From Cladorrhinum sp. PSN259 (taxonomy: Eukaryota; Ascomycota; Sordariomycetes; Sordariales; Podosporaceae): a stretch of 64,000 nt of DNA. The notes beneath the pieces are model-generated. The model had not been told where the DNA came from. It saw nothing but the letters and a program-made list of their open reading frames with translations, and did not search any database. Location: positions 62,001-126,000 of the forward strand of contig MU867064.1 in NCBI GenBank assembly GCA_033725935.1. Direction: 5' to 3'. The first letter of the stretch is position 1. The number at the start of each line of letters is the position of its first letter. The translations under genes and the position numbers were made by a program. Positions 11,164 to 25,100 of this stretch are shown here, piece by piece.

Positions 11164-14100
11164 ATGGACAGCAGCAGCAACCACATGCCGGATGCTATGG
11201 CCGTCCATTACCGACAGCACGCCCACCAGCAGCACACCAATTCCTCCGTGGGGGTGGGATCGTCGACGCCACCACAACCGCAACCACACAACCCAGTCGC
11301 TGCACCCCACTCTTCACACCATGTGCACGCCCACACCACCCACGGGGCGGTGCGAATGTCACCTCCTCCCGGCGCTAGTAGCGCTCATTCCGGAATAGGC
11401 AATTTTGATGGTGTCAGTCACTATTTGAACGGCATCAATGGCACAGAAGGAGACTTCAACGACTTTCGAAGGGGCAGTTCTGCATCTATGACGACACCCT
11501 CCGCCAGTACACTGTCGCTACCGATACCCACTCCTTCCTCTCCAGCATCAGACATTCCCATTCACACTTCTTCCTCGTCGGCAGGAACTCTGAAACCCAT
11601 TCGTCGACGCATGCGTATGATTACATCGTGCCTCGAATGCCGTCGGAGAAAACTCAAGTGCAACAAGTCCCAACCATGCGTCAACTGCCAGAAATTCCAG
11701 AGGGATTGCTTGTATCTGGGACCCAAGCTGGATGAGGCGAGTCAGCTGAGGCTGAACGAGATCAAGGATAAGGTTGGGAGTTTGGAGAGGCAGTTGGAGC
11801 GGGATGTAGCCAAGGGGACTGCTGGATTAGCTGGGCCGAATGGGAGTGCGGGGACTGTCAAAGATGGTGATGGGATCTTGGCTGATGATGTCGAAGGTGA
11901 CTGCAACGAGGAGAGAGATCTGCAGCTAACACACATGGTTGCGCTCGACTTGACGTATGAAGATTGCGCGGATGGGGTTGGGACCGACGATGCGATTGAT
12001 TTGGGGGTCAGGGTTGGTAAGATGCGGATTACGGAGCGGATTGGGGGGCTGAATAGACCCAGGCTTCCTGAAGAGGTATGTTTTCAGCTCTATTATCTTT
12101 TGGGGGAGGGAACGTGTAAGCTGATGATGGAGGTGTTGTGTTTAGATCCAAGCCGGCATTCAGTCTCAGGGACCCATGCAGATTGACATTCCTATTCAGC
12201 ACCCCGGAATTGATGACATGTCGGATGAATCCTCATTCCCAGACTTTCTCAGACCAGGCGATTCCTATTTGCCCCCTACTAGCGGGTTTTTCTTTGGCCA
12301 AGCTGCAGAATCACCATCACTCATACACTTGCTTCCCAGCCAAACCATTGGTGGTCGTCTTATTCAGCGTTACTTCGAGGCTGTTTATCCGATCACCAAG
12401 TGTGTTCACCGTCCTTCCTTTGAATCAACGTACAGACTGTTCTGGGACCATGTCTCGCTCAACTACGAACCCCCAGCGTCAGCCCAGGCGGTAGTGTTTG
12501 CTGCTTGGTTCAGTGCTGCGGTAAGCTTGGACGAGGTTCAAGCTCAGCAGGAATATGGCCTCCCCAAGAGCCAGATGGTGAATCATATGAAGGTAGGAAC
12601 GGAAACTGCACTTAGCAAGGCCAACTTCTTGAGGACTACGAGGTTCGAAACCATGCAAGCCTTTGTCATGTACATGGTTCCGCTTTGCAGAGAGGAGGTC
12701 TCACGGGCACACTCTGTCCTGGTCGGTGCCGCGGTCAGAATGGCGGAATGCATGGGACTTCACCGGGACGGAGTTGCGTATGGTCTCAATCCGCTGGAGA
12801 CGCACGTTCGCCGGCTTGTCTGGCACCAGCTGTGCTTCCTTGATATCCGGACTTGCGAGGCTCAGGGTCCCAAACCAGCCATCAGACGGGAAGATTACGA
12901 CACGAAGCTTCCTTTCAACTGTGAAGACGAGGAGCTGGCCCCCAAAATGAGTGCCCCGCCGCCTCACGCTCAGCATTTTACATCAACGATGCTCATGGTG
13001 ATACGGTTTGAGATCAACGAGATGATGCGTAATATCTGGGCAGACCGCAGAAAGCTCGAGATGAACAAGATACCGCTGAGTAGCGTTCTCACTAAGATTG
13101 AGACCTTCCGTCAGCGCATGCTGGAGAGATACAATCGATATATGAGCGACAGCGTGCCGATTCAACGGTATGCAAGGCTTGTCATGCTCTTACTCATTCA
13201 TCGGCTGTATGCCATGGTGCTGCATCCATACCACTCCAACACCAAACATCCACTGCCGGAAAGATTGAGGGGTTTGCTGATCCTGAGCGGCATTCTCATC
13301 ATTGAGACGGCGATTGAGCTCGAGTCGAACCCAATGTTCCGGAATTGGGCATGGTACCTTGGTGCATATCACCAGTACCAGATTGCTTTGCTGCTGGCGA
13401 CCGAGATTTGGTACAGGCCTCAGAATAAGCTGGCGCACCGCATCTGGCTCTGTCTAGACTATGTTTTCCACTTGGATCCCAATATACTCAGGGAAGTGAA
13501 AACGCACAAGGTTTTGCGCGAGATCGCGTTAAAGACCGACATATACCTGAAGATGAGGAAGGTGAGGGTGCCTCTTGGGATTGCCAAGGCAGTGCCAGAT
13601 AAGGTAGCCGTCAGGGACTCGCCATCTCCGCAGTCGCAGCCGGGCGGGCCGTCGCCCATGCAGCAGCCCACGCAGCTATATAATCATCAGTCATGCTATG
13701 GCGGCGGTGCTGGGGGTGGAGGACCTGCTATGAAGGTAGAACCTGGGATCAACTCTGCCAACATGGCAATGGATTCTGTTAGCGCCATGACCATAGGAGT
13801 ACACCCTTCTCATGGAATGGTTCCCAACATGATGCCGGCGCCATTGATGATTTCTTCTCACCAGAATCACCAGCTGCAGCCTCAACAGCAACCGGCGATT
13901 ATGCCCAACATGGTTTATGCTGGCGTGTCTGATGGAGAGGTTTTGTGGAGCCTCCCTCCTTCTTTTCATCCGAATGGGCAGGGATACAATCCAGGAAGTC
14001 CAAATGAGAATGGCAGCGAGGGAGGGAGCGTGTCGAGTCAACCGCACAGGCATGGGAGTATGTCATCCGCTCCGGCCACGATGAACATCATGGACAACAT

Positions 14101-14287
14101 TGACTGGGTGAGTTTTTTTTTTTAACTTCCTGAAGGTAAAATGAGCTAGACTTGCTGATGAGATTCAAATAAGGACCAACTCGGGTCGTTCTTCCCCGTC
14201 GACCCACAGACTGGTGAATTCGGCTTCAACAATTTCATCGAACCTCACCAACCACAATATCCGGCCAACAATACCTGGAACAACTGA
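11164..14287 (+). CDS. Zn2Cys6 fungal-specific transcription factor, 995 residues
   Basis: Three exons (11164-12075, 12146-14107, 14174-14287) give 995 residues. Introns 12076-12145 and 14108-14173 have GTATGT/TTTAG and GTGAGT/AAG borders. The second intron carries a long T run just after its donor. A His/Gln/Ser-rich N-terminus precedes a Zn2Cys6 cluster at C156, C159, C166, C172, C175 and C182 (CX2CX6CX5CX2CX6C), with the basic RRRKLKC between. A short coiled-coil linker follows (about 188-220). The fungal-specific middle domain (PF04082 type) spans about residues 365-620, with GGRLIQRYFEAVYPITK and a region around HVRRLVWHQLCFLDIRTCEAQ. The Gln/Pro/Met-rich C-terminus ends in an Asn/Phe-rich tail and is likely the activation region. 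I do not recognise the orthologue or its targets. The protein is nuclear by type. Confidence 0.92.
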
Positions 14288-16166
14288 TCTTATTTCTGAA
14301 TCTTGTTCTTTTGTTTCAAAACAGAATACGGCTTGTGGTCTTCCTACTCATCTACTTATGGAATGTTGGTTGTACGGGAAACGGAGGAGTTATGCTACAT
14401 GCGCTTATCCATTCCTTCTTCCTTGGTTCTGTTTGAGGTCTTTCTTTTTTTTTTCCTTTTTTTTTTTTTTTCAATTGAGGTAAGAAACGCTCCTCGGGCC
14501 TGGTTGGCACCCCCCTCCTCCCTCTGGTCTTGGCAAAAGACAATTATTTACTTTATTTCATCAAACAAATGTTTGTAATTGTTATCGGGGTTGCTGCCTT
14601 CGCTTTTTTCTTCTTCTTTGGCTGGGTTTAAAGTAACAGGATTACCGGCTTGCAGGTCTTTTTTGCTGGTTGATAATTTGGGTTTATTGCTTAAACGCTT
14701 ATGGAAACACAACTATTTTCCTTAGGATGAAAAGGGGAGGCGGAAACGTGAGGATAAAAAAAATAGAAAGAAGAACGATGGATGAAACGTGGAGGACAAA
14801 AAAAGAAGCAAAAAAGACACACCGCTTGCGAAAACTGGGACTGGATTACGTACTTGAATAGGGAAAAATAACATCTGGAGGTTTTTTTTGTTTTTTTTTT
14901 AATAAAAAAAAGAAGAAAAAAAAGAGCGCCCTGACACACTATGATGCTTGCCACTGTGCACTATCTATAGTCGGGGTACACAATCTTGACTAGACTAGAG
15001 ATCTTTTTTCCCCAAAACCGACATTGGCCACCTTTCAATACCGATGATTAAAATGCTGAAAATAAAAAATTTCAAGGCCCGTAAAAGAAGATTAAATAAA
15101 AGAATAAGGGCTATATAGCCGAACCGATTTGAAGATAATATTTCCGAATAGAATCCTTGGTGGTTATGGGTTGATGTTGGAAATTTTTTGAATGCAGATG
15201 TACTGTACCTATAGTGTGTCGGGACACACACACACACACACTCTCTCTCTCTCTCTCTCTAAAATAATAATAATAATAAACTCTCTTTTCAGTCGGCTGG
15301 GGCAGGAAGAGAACCATCACCATATGCTTAGCTGAAAGATACGTTAATTCGCCTTCATCTTACTTCTCGTGCGGATTGAACCTTGCCCTGGGCTGATCTG
15401 GACAGCACAAACCCATTGATATAATAACATTCAAAGTTCTGGCGGGAACAACTATCGACAAGACAAGAAACAATAGTTGAATATCGCGGGAATAATTCAT
15501 CAATTTCGTAATGTTCATAACTTCGTAACTCAAGTTTCCAGATCAAACTCTGAACAGGAATGAAATCCAAAGAAACAGCCATAGCAAGTGCGCAAACAAA
15601 AACATCTTTTTTGTAACCAAGTCTTGAACGAACAAGAGATGAACTCAACACTGAGCCGATCAAAAAGCAAGATAATCTCAAGAAAGTAGTAGTGTACCTC
15701 TCAAAAAGAAGAAGCGGAGAAGAGGTAGAAGCAGTTTTTTAAACAAGAAATGGCAGTGCAAAGAAATGATATTATGAAACGAGCAAAAAGGAAAATAAAT
15801 TAAGAAGAGAAAATAATAAAATAAAATAAAAAGTCGATCGCAACGCTTTGCTTATATCGCTCGTTTGCTGCTTTTCATCAGAAGAAAAAGAATTGGTATC
15901 AGTTTCACCGCTTGTAATCAATCCAACCATCCATTCATCCATTCCAAAATCCTTGAAATAAATCCTCCTTCATGAAAACCCCGTCTTGTAAATCAATCCC
16001 GAATATACCTCCCAACTCCAAACCAAAGAACAAAATAAGTAAGAGGGGATTGCTTAAAGCCAAAAGCCAAAACAAAATTATGTCCTCCCATCCCATCAAC
16101 CCAAATTTACTCATCCATCATATCTTGCTTTTCTCTTTCCCTTTTTCTATCCCGCACCACCCAGGC
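14288..16166. other. Convergent intergenic region with simple sequences
   Basis: This interval lies between the 3' ends of the regulator gene (plus) and the giant gene (minus). It is A/T-rich with T runs (14448-14471), an A/T-rich stretch near 14881-14920, and a compound microsatellite at 15224-15280. It holds no supportable gene and probably carries both 3' UTRs. Confidence 0.6.
15224..15280. repeat. Compound microsatellite (CA)n(CT)n(AAT)n
   Basis: About 8 CA units run straight into 10 CT units and then into a short A-A-T trinucleotide run. It lies in the non-coding interval between two convergent genes. Such compound loci arise by slippage and are usually length-polymorphic between strains. 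Confidence 0.95.
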
Positions 16167-19100
16167 TCAAAAATACCCCTGGTCAGCCATGGTAACATCG
16201 CCCATTCCCGCTCTCTCTCGAGGAGCATGTCGTCCCTGCCTGGGACTTCCTTGATCCGTTCCATGACTCCTGCCCAACAAGCTCGCGCCACCAGCGTCAG
16301 AAACCGGTGTCAAGAGTCTACTAACATCTGACACAGGAGTCATTAACCTGTTCTTCCCCTTCAAGCTCTGCGTCGGTGAGCTAGGCGAAAGATACGGCCT
16401 GTTGATCAGCACCTGAGCCGGTGTGACGACAATCTCATCATCCCCTCTACCCGACTCATCTCCCTTCCTGAGCACAAGAGGGAACAGCACAACCCGTACT
16501 GTAGCACCACTCTGCTCCAACTCCTCATTCGTTAGCGACATGTTGCCAGAACCCTCATTCATCAAGGCAGAATTGAACGAGACAGTCTCAGCCAACTCGC
16601 CGCTCTCGTCATACTCTGGCTGCAAAGGGGGAAGCATCATGTACTCCGCCCTTTGACAGCGCATCTCAACAGCCAAGCCGACCGCCTCACGCACAACACG
16701 GCGGAGCTGGGACTGTATTTGGTCCTCCAGGTTGGAAGGGGGAGGTAAAATTTTGGAAAGTGTATCCATGATGGCCTGAACAACAGCCTCAGTGTCCATG
16801 TCGCGCTGTCTCTTGAAAGTCGGGCGGCGCGACAGGAGAGTAAGTGTCACTGCGCGCCATTGGCGCACAGCATGGGGTGGTCCAACATCGATGAGCTGCT
16901 TTTCAAGGTGCTTGAGCTTTTGGCGCTGCTCACGGTCCATACCAAAGAGATACCGCGTAAAAACAAACTCCCAGATCATGGTCATTGTCATGCTCATAAA
17001 GATATCGCGGCGACGCACGCGATCCCTGAGGTACATATCAACCTCAGAGCCGTCCAAGACGGCATTGTCGAGACGGTCAATCAGTTTCTCATCACTCAGC
17101 TCCGAGGTGAGGCGGCACGCTCTCATGTCGCTGAACTTGGAGAAGCGCAGAACCCATTGTTGTACGTGGGCGCAGAGCTGTTGGCACCGATGGTCAAAGT
17201 AATCGATATCGCGGACGCTCAGGAAGTCCGGATCGGCACTCCTGCTCTGCTCAAGAATTTCTTGTTGAAGTTTGCGAATTTCGGCAGTCGATGCCTCGAG
17301 TTGTTTGCGAAGCTGAGCGATCTCCGAATCTTTTTCTTGGATGGTGCGTGCTTGTTGGGCGGCCACATGGCGGAGTTGTTCGATTTCCTTGGTGGCCTGA
17401 GCAGCTCGTGTTTCGAGGCCACGCACGTCCTCACGGTGCTTGACTGCAATGGTTGAATTGGAGCTGCGCAGACCCTCGTTGGTTTCTTTCAACCGATCAA
17501 TGACATTATGGGCTTCGTGCACCATTCGTTGGAGCTGCTCGATTTCGTTGTCGCGCTCGATGATTGAACCGGTGGTGTGGCGTGACTGTGATGCTTCAAT
17601 TTGTGCGCGTCCCTCAGCTAGCATACGATTTTCAGCGAGGAGTTGATCAACGCGGGCCTCGAGCTCGAGGACTTGCATGCTCTGTCGGCGACGCATGCTG
17701 TGTGGACGTGTAGGTGATCGCGGTGAGCCGATACGGCCCTCGCCATACCCATCCTGCATCTTGTTAGAATTTCGAGGCATTATTCGGTGTTTGGAAGGGG
17801 GAAAAAGAGAAAATTACTTACAAAGACATCAGCCATGTCCTTGGCGGCGCGGGCACGGCCTTCATTAGCAGCAGGGGGCGGTAATGGGGGTGACACTGCA
17901 AGTGGTGCTGCTGTTGAGGATGATCCGGAGAGAAGTGCTGCAGCTCCCAACGCTGTGAGAGCACCGGGTGGTGTGCGAGTGGCTGGGGACTCCTGGTTTT
18001 CCAGTTCCCGAGACTTGGCGACCAGATCCAATTGGTTGAGGGACACGGACCGCAGGTTGCCACTTGCGCGCTGCTTGTCCATACGTCTCAAAAGCGGTGT
18101 GGCATCGATGCCCGATCCAGAACCTGAACCTGCGCCACTGCCGGCGAGAGGGGGGGTGCCAGTGTAAGAGCGAAGGCTCCCGGTACCTGGCGTGTCAGGC
18201 CGCAACGGCTCTGGAGTGCGCATGCGTGCCAGACCAGTATTGGAAGCTGCGCGTCGTGCAAAAATATTAATTGGTCGGGGTGATTGACGAGCATGTTGCA
18301 CCAACGTTGCGCTGTCTGACACACTTCGAACGCTCACTGCCGATGCATCGGGACTTTCGACTGGCTCCTGGCTGGCTTGACCGACATTAGGGCGTGGGAG
18401 AATGCGTTTCCTTGATGCAAGCCTCTTTTCGGGCTCGGGCGTTCGAGGAGGCGGTGAGGGTTCTTGCAGTTGAATTTTTTTGGGCGACAATGACCTGTGT
18501 TTTGGGGTGCTCTGAATGCCCTCGCTACCCGAAGAGTCCCGTAGGTGCACCCCGCTGATCCCGCTGTCTCGTAATTGACTGTCTCTTACCTGCACCTTCT
18601 CGGGTTCTTCGTCCGAGAGCTCTTCTGGGACTGGCGGCAAGCTGGTGTAAGAGCGCATAAAATCTGTAAAGTTCGATGGCACCACTGGCAGTGGTAGATG
18701 TACTGGAGCGTCTGCTGTCGAAGCAGGTGCCTCTTTCGGGTTCTCATCCTCAGAGATTTCCCTGGTGTTGAAGGCCTCTTCATCTGCAATGTCTTCCGGG
18801 AATGAAAAAGCTCTCTGTACAGGTTCTGGGGAAGGCGTGCGCTCGCTGTAATCCTGCTTTCTCTCTTTGGTTGACTCTGCTTTTGTCGATAGATTTTTGA
18901 GGGACCAGGGAATTGTCTCGGAATCCATGCGACCAAGCCCTGTGAGGTTGGGCTTCTTGCTAACGCCCTCCGGATAACCAACCTCCGGATCCATCCCGCT
19001 TCCTCTTCCCTCCTGCACAACAGGAACATCAACCGAAAACTTGTCCAACGATCTCTTCTCCCAAGATCTTTGCTCTGACGCTTCCTCCCACAAAGCAGCA

Positions 19101-22100
19101 CCGGCACTGGGCACAAACAAATCACTCTTCTCGTCCATCAGCATCTCCCTCTCGATTTCCTCTTCCATCTTCCTTTCCACTTGTTTTCCTTTCTCTTCAG
19201 TATGAAGAACAGCTTCCTTTTCCAAAATCGGACTTCCAGGTGTGACAACCACACCCTGATCATCATTGTCTTCACAGATAAACGAGTCCTCAACATCCTG
19301 CCTGGGCACCGCCAGTTCCATCGACATCTCGCTCGGCTCGGCCTCAACAATCTTGATCCTCTTGTGCGGAGCATCTGGATCTGTTTCGTCATCAAACGGG
19401 GGATCATGTAAGATGCGACTGTTTACTTGTGCAGGTAAAAGATCAAAGCGCCCCAGGTCTCGGAACGACGTTTCCACCTTCTCGACTTGCGTTTCTGGAA
19501 AGAATGGATATGACATGATTTCTGCTGTAGTAGGAAGAAGCTTTGGTGTGATCATGTCCTCGGGTAGAGTTGAAAGCAGCCCTGTACCAACAACAGCCGC
19601 CGAGTTAGTGGCTGCAGAAGGGAAGCCATCCGAGTTTCCAAGGTCAAAACTGGATTTGTTGAGGGCTGGGGTAGACGACCTGCTTGTTGTTTTTGACTGA
19701 ATAGCATCAGCCGTTTCCTCAACGATGGATGGCTCTTCAACGGCAAATGGCTGCTCCATAGTAAGAGCTTCGTTGACATCTGCCACCATAGCGTTATCCG
19801 GAGCCTCAACTTGGTCATCAACCTCAAACTGGGGCTGTTGAGGAACCCAAGGTACCGTTTCCTTAAAAGTAGTTGAGGCCTGAATACCAACTGGAGCCAC
19901 GTTTTCTGAGACGTCAGGCTTCTCCACCACGGTCTCAGTCTCATCTTGCAATTCGCGAGCCTTCTCTGATATGATTGGCCCCAAAGTGCTGGCAATAACC
20001 GGAACCTCAACTGCGCTTAGTTTTGATTGAGGCTCGACAGCCGGATAGAGCGCCTCTCGAACCTCACTTGCTGTTTCCTCTAGCACAATTTGGGGAGCAT
20101 GGCTCGCCGCCATCTGAATTTCATGATCGCTAGACTGCGCAGAGTTCTCAGTCTCTGGATCGTTGGACTTGAGAATGGCCGTAGTAGTTGTCTCGGTAGG
20201 CTTGTCAGCAAGCTCGGCATTGACCTCAGGCGGGGACTTAGGACCGGTCTCAAGAATAGAAACCAGATCAGTCTTAGCCGCGACTTCGCAAGATGGCTCA
20301 AAAACTGGCTCAGGCGTGATGTTGGTAGCAGGCTCGGGGGCGATCTCAACTGAAGCACCTTGATCCATGTTCGCTTCGAGTCGTTCATCGCTATTACTCA
20401 AGTTCTGGCCTGGCGCCTCTTGAACATCGTCTTTCTCATGATACTGGTTGGCGTACGCGGTGAATCCCGCAGTTGGCTCCTCTTCTCTCAGGCCGAGATC
20501 ATGATTGGCCTTCTCATTAAGCGTGGGAGTCTCCGCCTTAGGAACAGGAGAAAGGGCTGTTCGAATGGTACCTGGAGCCTCAAGGCTGGCAAATTGTTCA
20601 GGTAGCATCTCCGGCTCCTCAGAATCTCCTATACCGGTATTTTCCAGCTTCTCATAAGGCGTGACATCGTTGAGTGTAACTTCCAAATCTGTCTCTTGGG
20701 GCTGAGTGATTTCCAGTTGCACCTCCTTAGATTGAATGTCATCGAGTTTGAGGATAATATCTTGCCCAGACCCGGAAGTGTCAATAAGCTCGATATCAAC
20801 AGTGATTGGTTGCTCGGAAGGCTCGACGGAGATAGAAATTTCAGGCCCAGCAATGGGGATGGGTTCAGATCCGGTGAGAATGATAGCTTCTTCGGATACA
20901 GGCGCGTGATGTTCCTCCGATATAGCGATGAAAGTCTCTTCAACACCCTCGGCTGCAGACGGCTCTTCCTCCGCAGTGAGTTCAAGGTCCTTAGAAACAT
21001 GAAGAACTTCAGCCACCGCTTCGGTCACAGATTCAGGAGTGGACTCGAGGGAAGCATCTTCCCCACGTTCCATATCGACATTCTCGGGTTGAATTGTGAT
21101 CAAGTTTTGAAACTCATCCGTCTTGTCGTTGTTCTTATCGACCGAAGCGGGCGCCAATTCGGCCGGTTTGTTGCTGGGCTCTGTGAGAGCCGGAGCCGGC
21201 GCGGACTCGATCCGATCGGTCAATTTCTCAAGAGGAGTGGCCGAGCTAGAAGCAGACTCCGAATCGGCCGTCTTAGAACCATTTCTTTTACGCTTCTTCT
21301 TCTTCTTGTTCTTTTTCTTGCCTGACACAGTGACTGGCTCTTCGGGTTGTATATTTTGCGTGGCTGAAGTGGCTCCAATGTCCTCAGGTACTGTCCGCTC
21401 TGTCGCTTGTTCATCAACATGGTGCGAGGGCTCGGCGGGTGGTTCCTGGCGAATGATAGGTTCTTCAATGAAAGGAACAGCCAGCTCCACAGTTGGAATC
21501 GTTGCTTCGGTGAGTGGAACTGACTTTGCAATAGTAGACATTTGCTCCCCAGCAGGAGTGGGTCTGACGTCAGGGTCAACTGCAGAATCGACAGAGGGTA
21601 CCGTGGACGGTTTAACACCAGACGCAAGAACGGGTTCAGTGGTGGTCTTGGCAACATCTTCAGGGACATGATCGACGGTAGACTCAACGGTTCCGATAGG
21701 CTCAATGATGGGCTCAGAGGGGGATTTAGGAACAGCCTCAACCACATGATCAACAACAGGCTCAACAACAGGCTCAAGAAGAGATAGTTGTGTGAGAATC
21801 TCAGCCTGGGGACTCAGTTCTGGCTCTTCCACAGGCGCCGAGTCATCAGTAGACTCCGCTTCGGGGGAAGCCACACCATCCTGAGGCATAACCGCCTCAT
21901 CAGTACTTGAGGACGTCTCAGCCTTGGCCTCTTCAGTGATGGTTGTTTGCTCGGGCCCCTCAGTTTTCTGAGTAGCGACGGCAGGTTCATACAAGATAGA
22001 AACGGCCTCTTGAACCAAAGGACTTGTTTCCCTAGAAGTCGAGGCAACTTCAGGAGTGGGTTCGGTCACAGTGATTGGCTCATCCTCAACAGGTAATTCT

Positions 22101-25100
22101 TGCTGGGGCATTATAACCACCTGAGCGACCGGTGCAATGTCCCCGATAGAAGCAGTCTTCTTTTCGACAAGAGCATGCTGGGAATTGAGTGCGGTGATCT
22201 CAGTTGGTGGGTTCAAACCAACCTCGATCGCTTCGGGAACATGCACCGGCTGCTTGGTCAACTCCGATTCTTGCTCAAGGGAAGAGACCGGTTGTTCAGA
22301 GGGCTGGGTAATTTTCTCAGCGGCCGGTGTGGGCTTGTCTAGAGAAGTAGGTGCCTTCGATAGGGCAGCAACCTTGCATTCAGAACGCGACTCCTCGATC
22401 AACACTCTAGAACCATCTTGATCGATTGGCCTGGCCTCGATAGGCTCAGACATGGGAGCTTCTGATGTAGGTTCAGGCTTGGACTCCGCAACAGCGGTTG
22501 GCTCCTCTACTTCCCTAGGAGTCACGTCTTCCTCGACCGGTACCTCCTTTAGGGCATGTTCAGCATCAGGCTGTGACCCTTCATCAGCAGCAGTAAGCTC
22601 CTCAGCTGGGGTTGGCCAAGATTCCGCCTCCAGAGATCTGCTAGGCTGGGGGGAAACAGCAGCAGCTTCTTCGCCTACGAGGGCTAGCTCATCGACAATG
22701 GCGATCGGCTCCTTCTTCGACTGTCCAAGATTGAAAGTGTGCACCTGTTCTCCAGCAACGAGAGAAGGCCCCTCAAGTATCGCTACAGGCTTTTCTGCAA
22801 GGGTCGGGAAAGGGACGCCAATAGCAGGCTCATCAATGACTTCAGGAACAGCCTCAACAGCAAGGTCAACGACAGGCTCAACAACTCGATCCGTAATATG
22901 CTCAGCCCCAACAGAAGCAGTTGGCTCTTCCTCAATAGGAAGTTCTTGAACGAGAACCTCAGAGTTTATTGATGTTTCTGGCGACGCCTCAACCAAGTGC
23001 TCGGTGATCGAGGGCCCGAAGTCAAGCACTTGAACGGAATCCTCGATGATGGGTGTGACTTCCCGAACGATGCCAAGAGAAGATTCCATGGCAGATTGTT
23101 CAGCCTGCCGAGGGTCTCCCTCTGCAACATTTGCGGGTTCCTCGACCACGGGTGGTTCAGTTGCAGGTTTTGGTTCCTCAGAGTCAACCTCGGCGCTGGC
23201 GCCATCGTAACTGAGGGGTTGGGCGGTAACAAGGGCTTCTTTCACGACCTCAATATGAGCTGGGAGCACCGGTTCTTCAACCAGACCACGGTTTACGTTG
23301 CCATCAGAGACCTTGGCATTCAGGTCTTCGCATTCGGCCCAGATCTGCTCCTCGTATTCTTGGGAATTGATAGGCTCCGCGATGGAAACGAGCGCTTCAC
23401 TAATTGTCGGCCCTTGCGAATATAGGGACTCGCCCAGAGGACTTGCATCTCTAGCAGGAATTGATCCCTCAACTGGCCTTGACTCTAAAATAAAGGGGGT
23501 AGACTCTTCATTGATGGGAAGATGCCCCGCCACTACCTCAACAGGTGGTCGCTGAGACTCCGGCTTGGTTCGCTCCCTGGTGTCTTGAATTGATCGCGAT
23601 AAGACCTCGGGGTTGACTTCTTGCTTGAACTGTTCATTCCGCGCCAGTAGTACCTCCGCCCCTTGTACAGTTTCATCTTCTTTGACTGTTTCGGCGAGCT
23701 GATCAAGAATAATCCGGTCCGAAGATTGTTCGACAACAGCCTCGCGTTCCGGTTGAGCCTCTTGTTGCTTCTCTAGTTGGGCTTGCGTCTGCTCTTCCTG
23801 GACGATAACAGGGCCTGGTGCGTGCACAAAGACGTCCCCCTCTTGAATCGGCACACTAACATGCTGAAAACCATCGATCTTTTCAATAACAACAGGATTC
23901 TCAGCGGCAGCCTCAGCCACAGGCTTGTCAGAGACTTCCTCTGGCTCCTCCAAAATTTCGCCTTGGACCGACTCGTCGACATCGGCAGCCTCACCACTAG
24001 GCCACACTTCAGCCGAAGTGGAATTCCTGCGCTTCTTGTCCTTCCTATCCTTCCGCACAGCTCTCTTGAGTGAGTAAACAGCCCGCACAACCTGACCAAG
24101 CTTCGAGGCTGCCGGCCCATCATTGAGACGGACAGAACCCTCAGACTCAGTAAAAGATGACAAGGTCGAGTGTCTTGCAGTTTCGACGAGCTCCGTGCTT
24201 TGCGGTTCAGTCTCCTCCTCAACGGTGCTGAGCTGATTGAGCTTCCGTTCTACTTCGCGGCTCTCAAGAAGAGGGACCTCATCTTGAGAGTAGAAGCTGA
24301 ACTGGGATGATGTGGCGGAGAGTGGAGAACTTGGGAGGGAGTATTCTGTTGGCCACTGATCCGTCTCGCTCTTGGACGACCTTTTCTTCTTCTTTTTACT
24401 CTTTAGGAGACTGTACGGTGACCGATCACCCTCAGTCTGGCCAGACATGTCTGGCTCAATGGGGGAAGGTTGGGGGTCCGTGTGGGGGTCAAACAGTGTT
24501 CTGTCGGTGGTGGCGTCAATGGCGGTAAGGGCGGCAGAGGAAGTTGGGGTGGTAGTGGTGTTGCATTCATGCAAGGGACTTGTCGTCGCATCTGCCTCTG
24601 CATATGTGCTAGTGGACGAAGGTATTGACGGCGTCGTTGTCTTCGTTGTAGTTATTGATGATGAGTTTGCTGGCGGCGATACTTGGCCTCGATAGACGAC
24701 AGCACTACCGACATCGCCAACAACATCAACTGGCTCACCAAGTAGAGAGTTTATCGACAGATTCGATTGAATTGTGTTTGCTTGTGTGGGGCCAGGACAT
24801 GCATGAGATGCAGCATCGGATACACTTGCAGGTGCATCGTGTAACGAGGCGGCTATTGGCTCCGTCGACCCCGGTTCGGTCCTCATTGCACCACTTGTCA
24901 ATGGTTCAATGGGCTTCTCGGCATTGCCCTGTGGGTCCGCGGCATCTGTCTCATTTGAAGAGGTCACAGTACGCATGTTCTCAATTGATTCTGATCGGGG
25001 GAAGAATTAGTCAATTTGACATATTCATTGGCATCGTCATGACAAAGAAGGTATAAACATCAACCCACCCTCAGCCTCAGCCTCCGCCATCCCAATCACT

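Noticed and set aside
16167..17780. A separate 537-residue coiled-coil gene starting MPRNSNKMQ
   Set aside because: The start lies inside an intron with GTAAGT/GCAG borders. Splicing joins it in phase to the upstream 7.2-kb exon, and the family's conserved C-terminus belongs to the giant protein.
22452..22949. Ser/Thr-rich plus-strand open frames opposite the giant gene
   Set aside because: These are reverse-complement shadows of Glu/Pro/Val-rich codons. They mirror the repeats and have no start context or introns.
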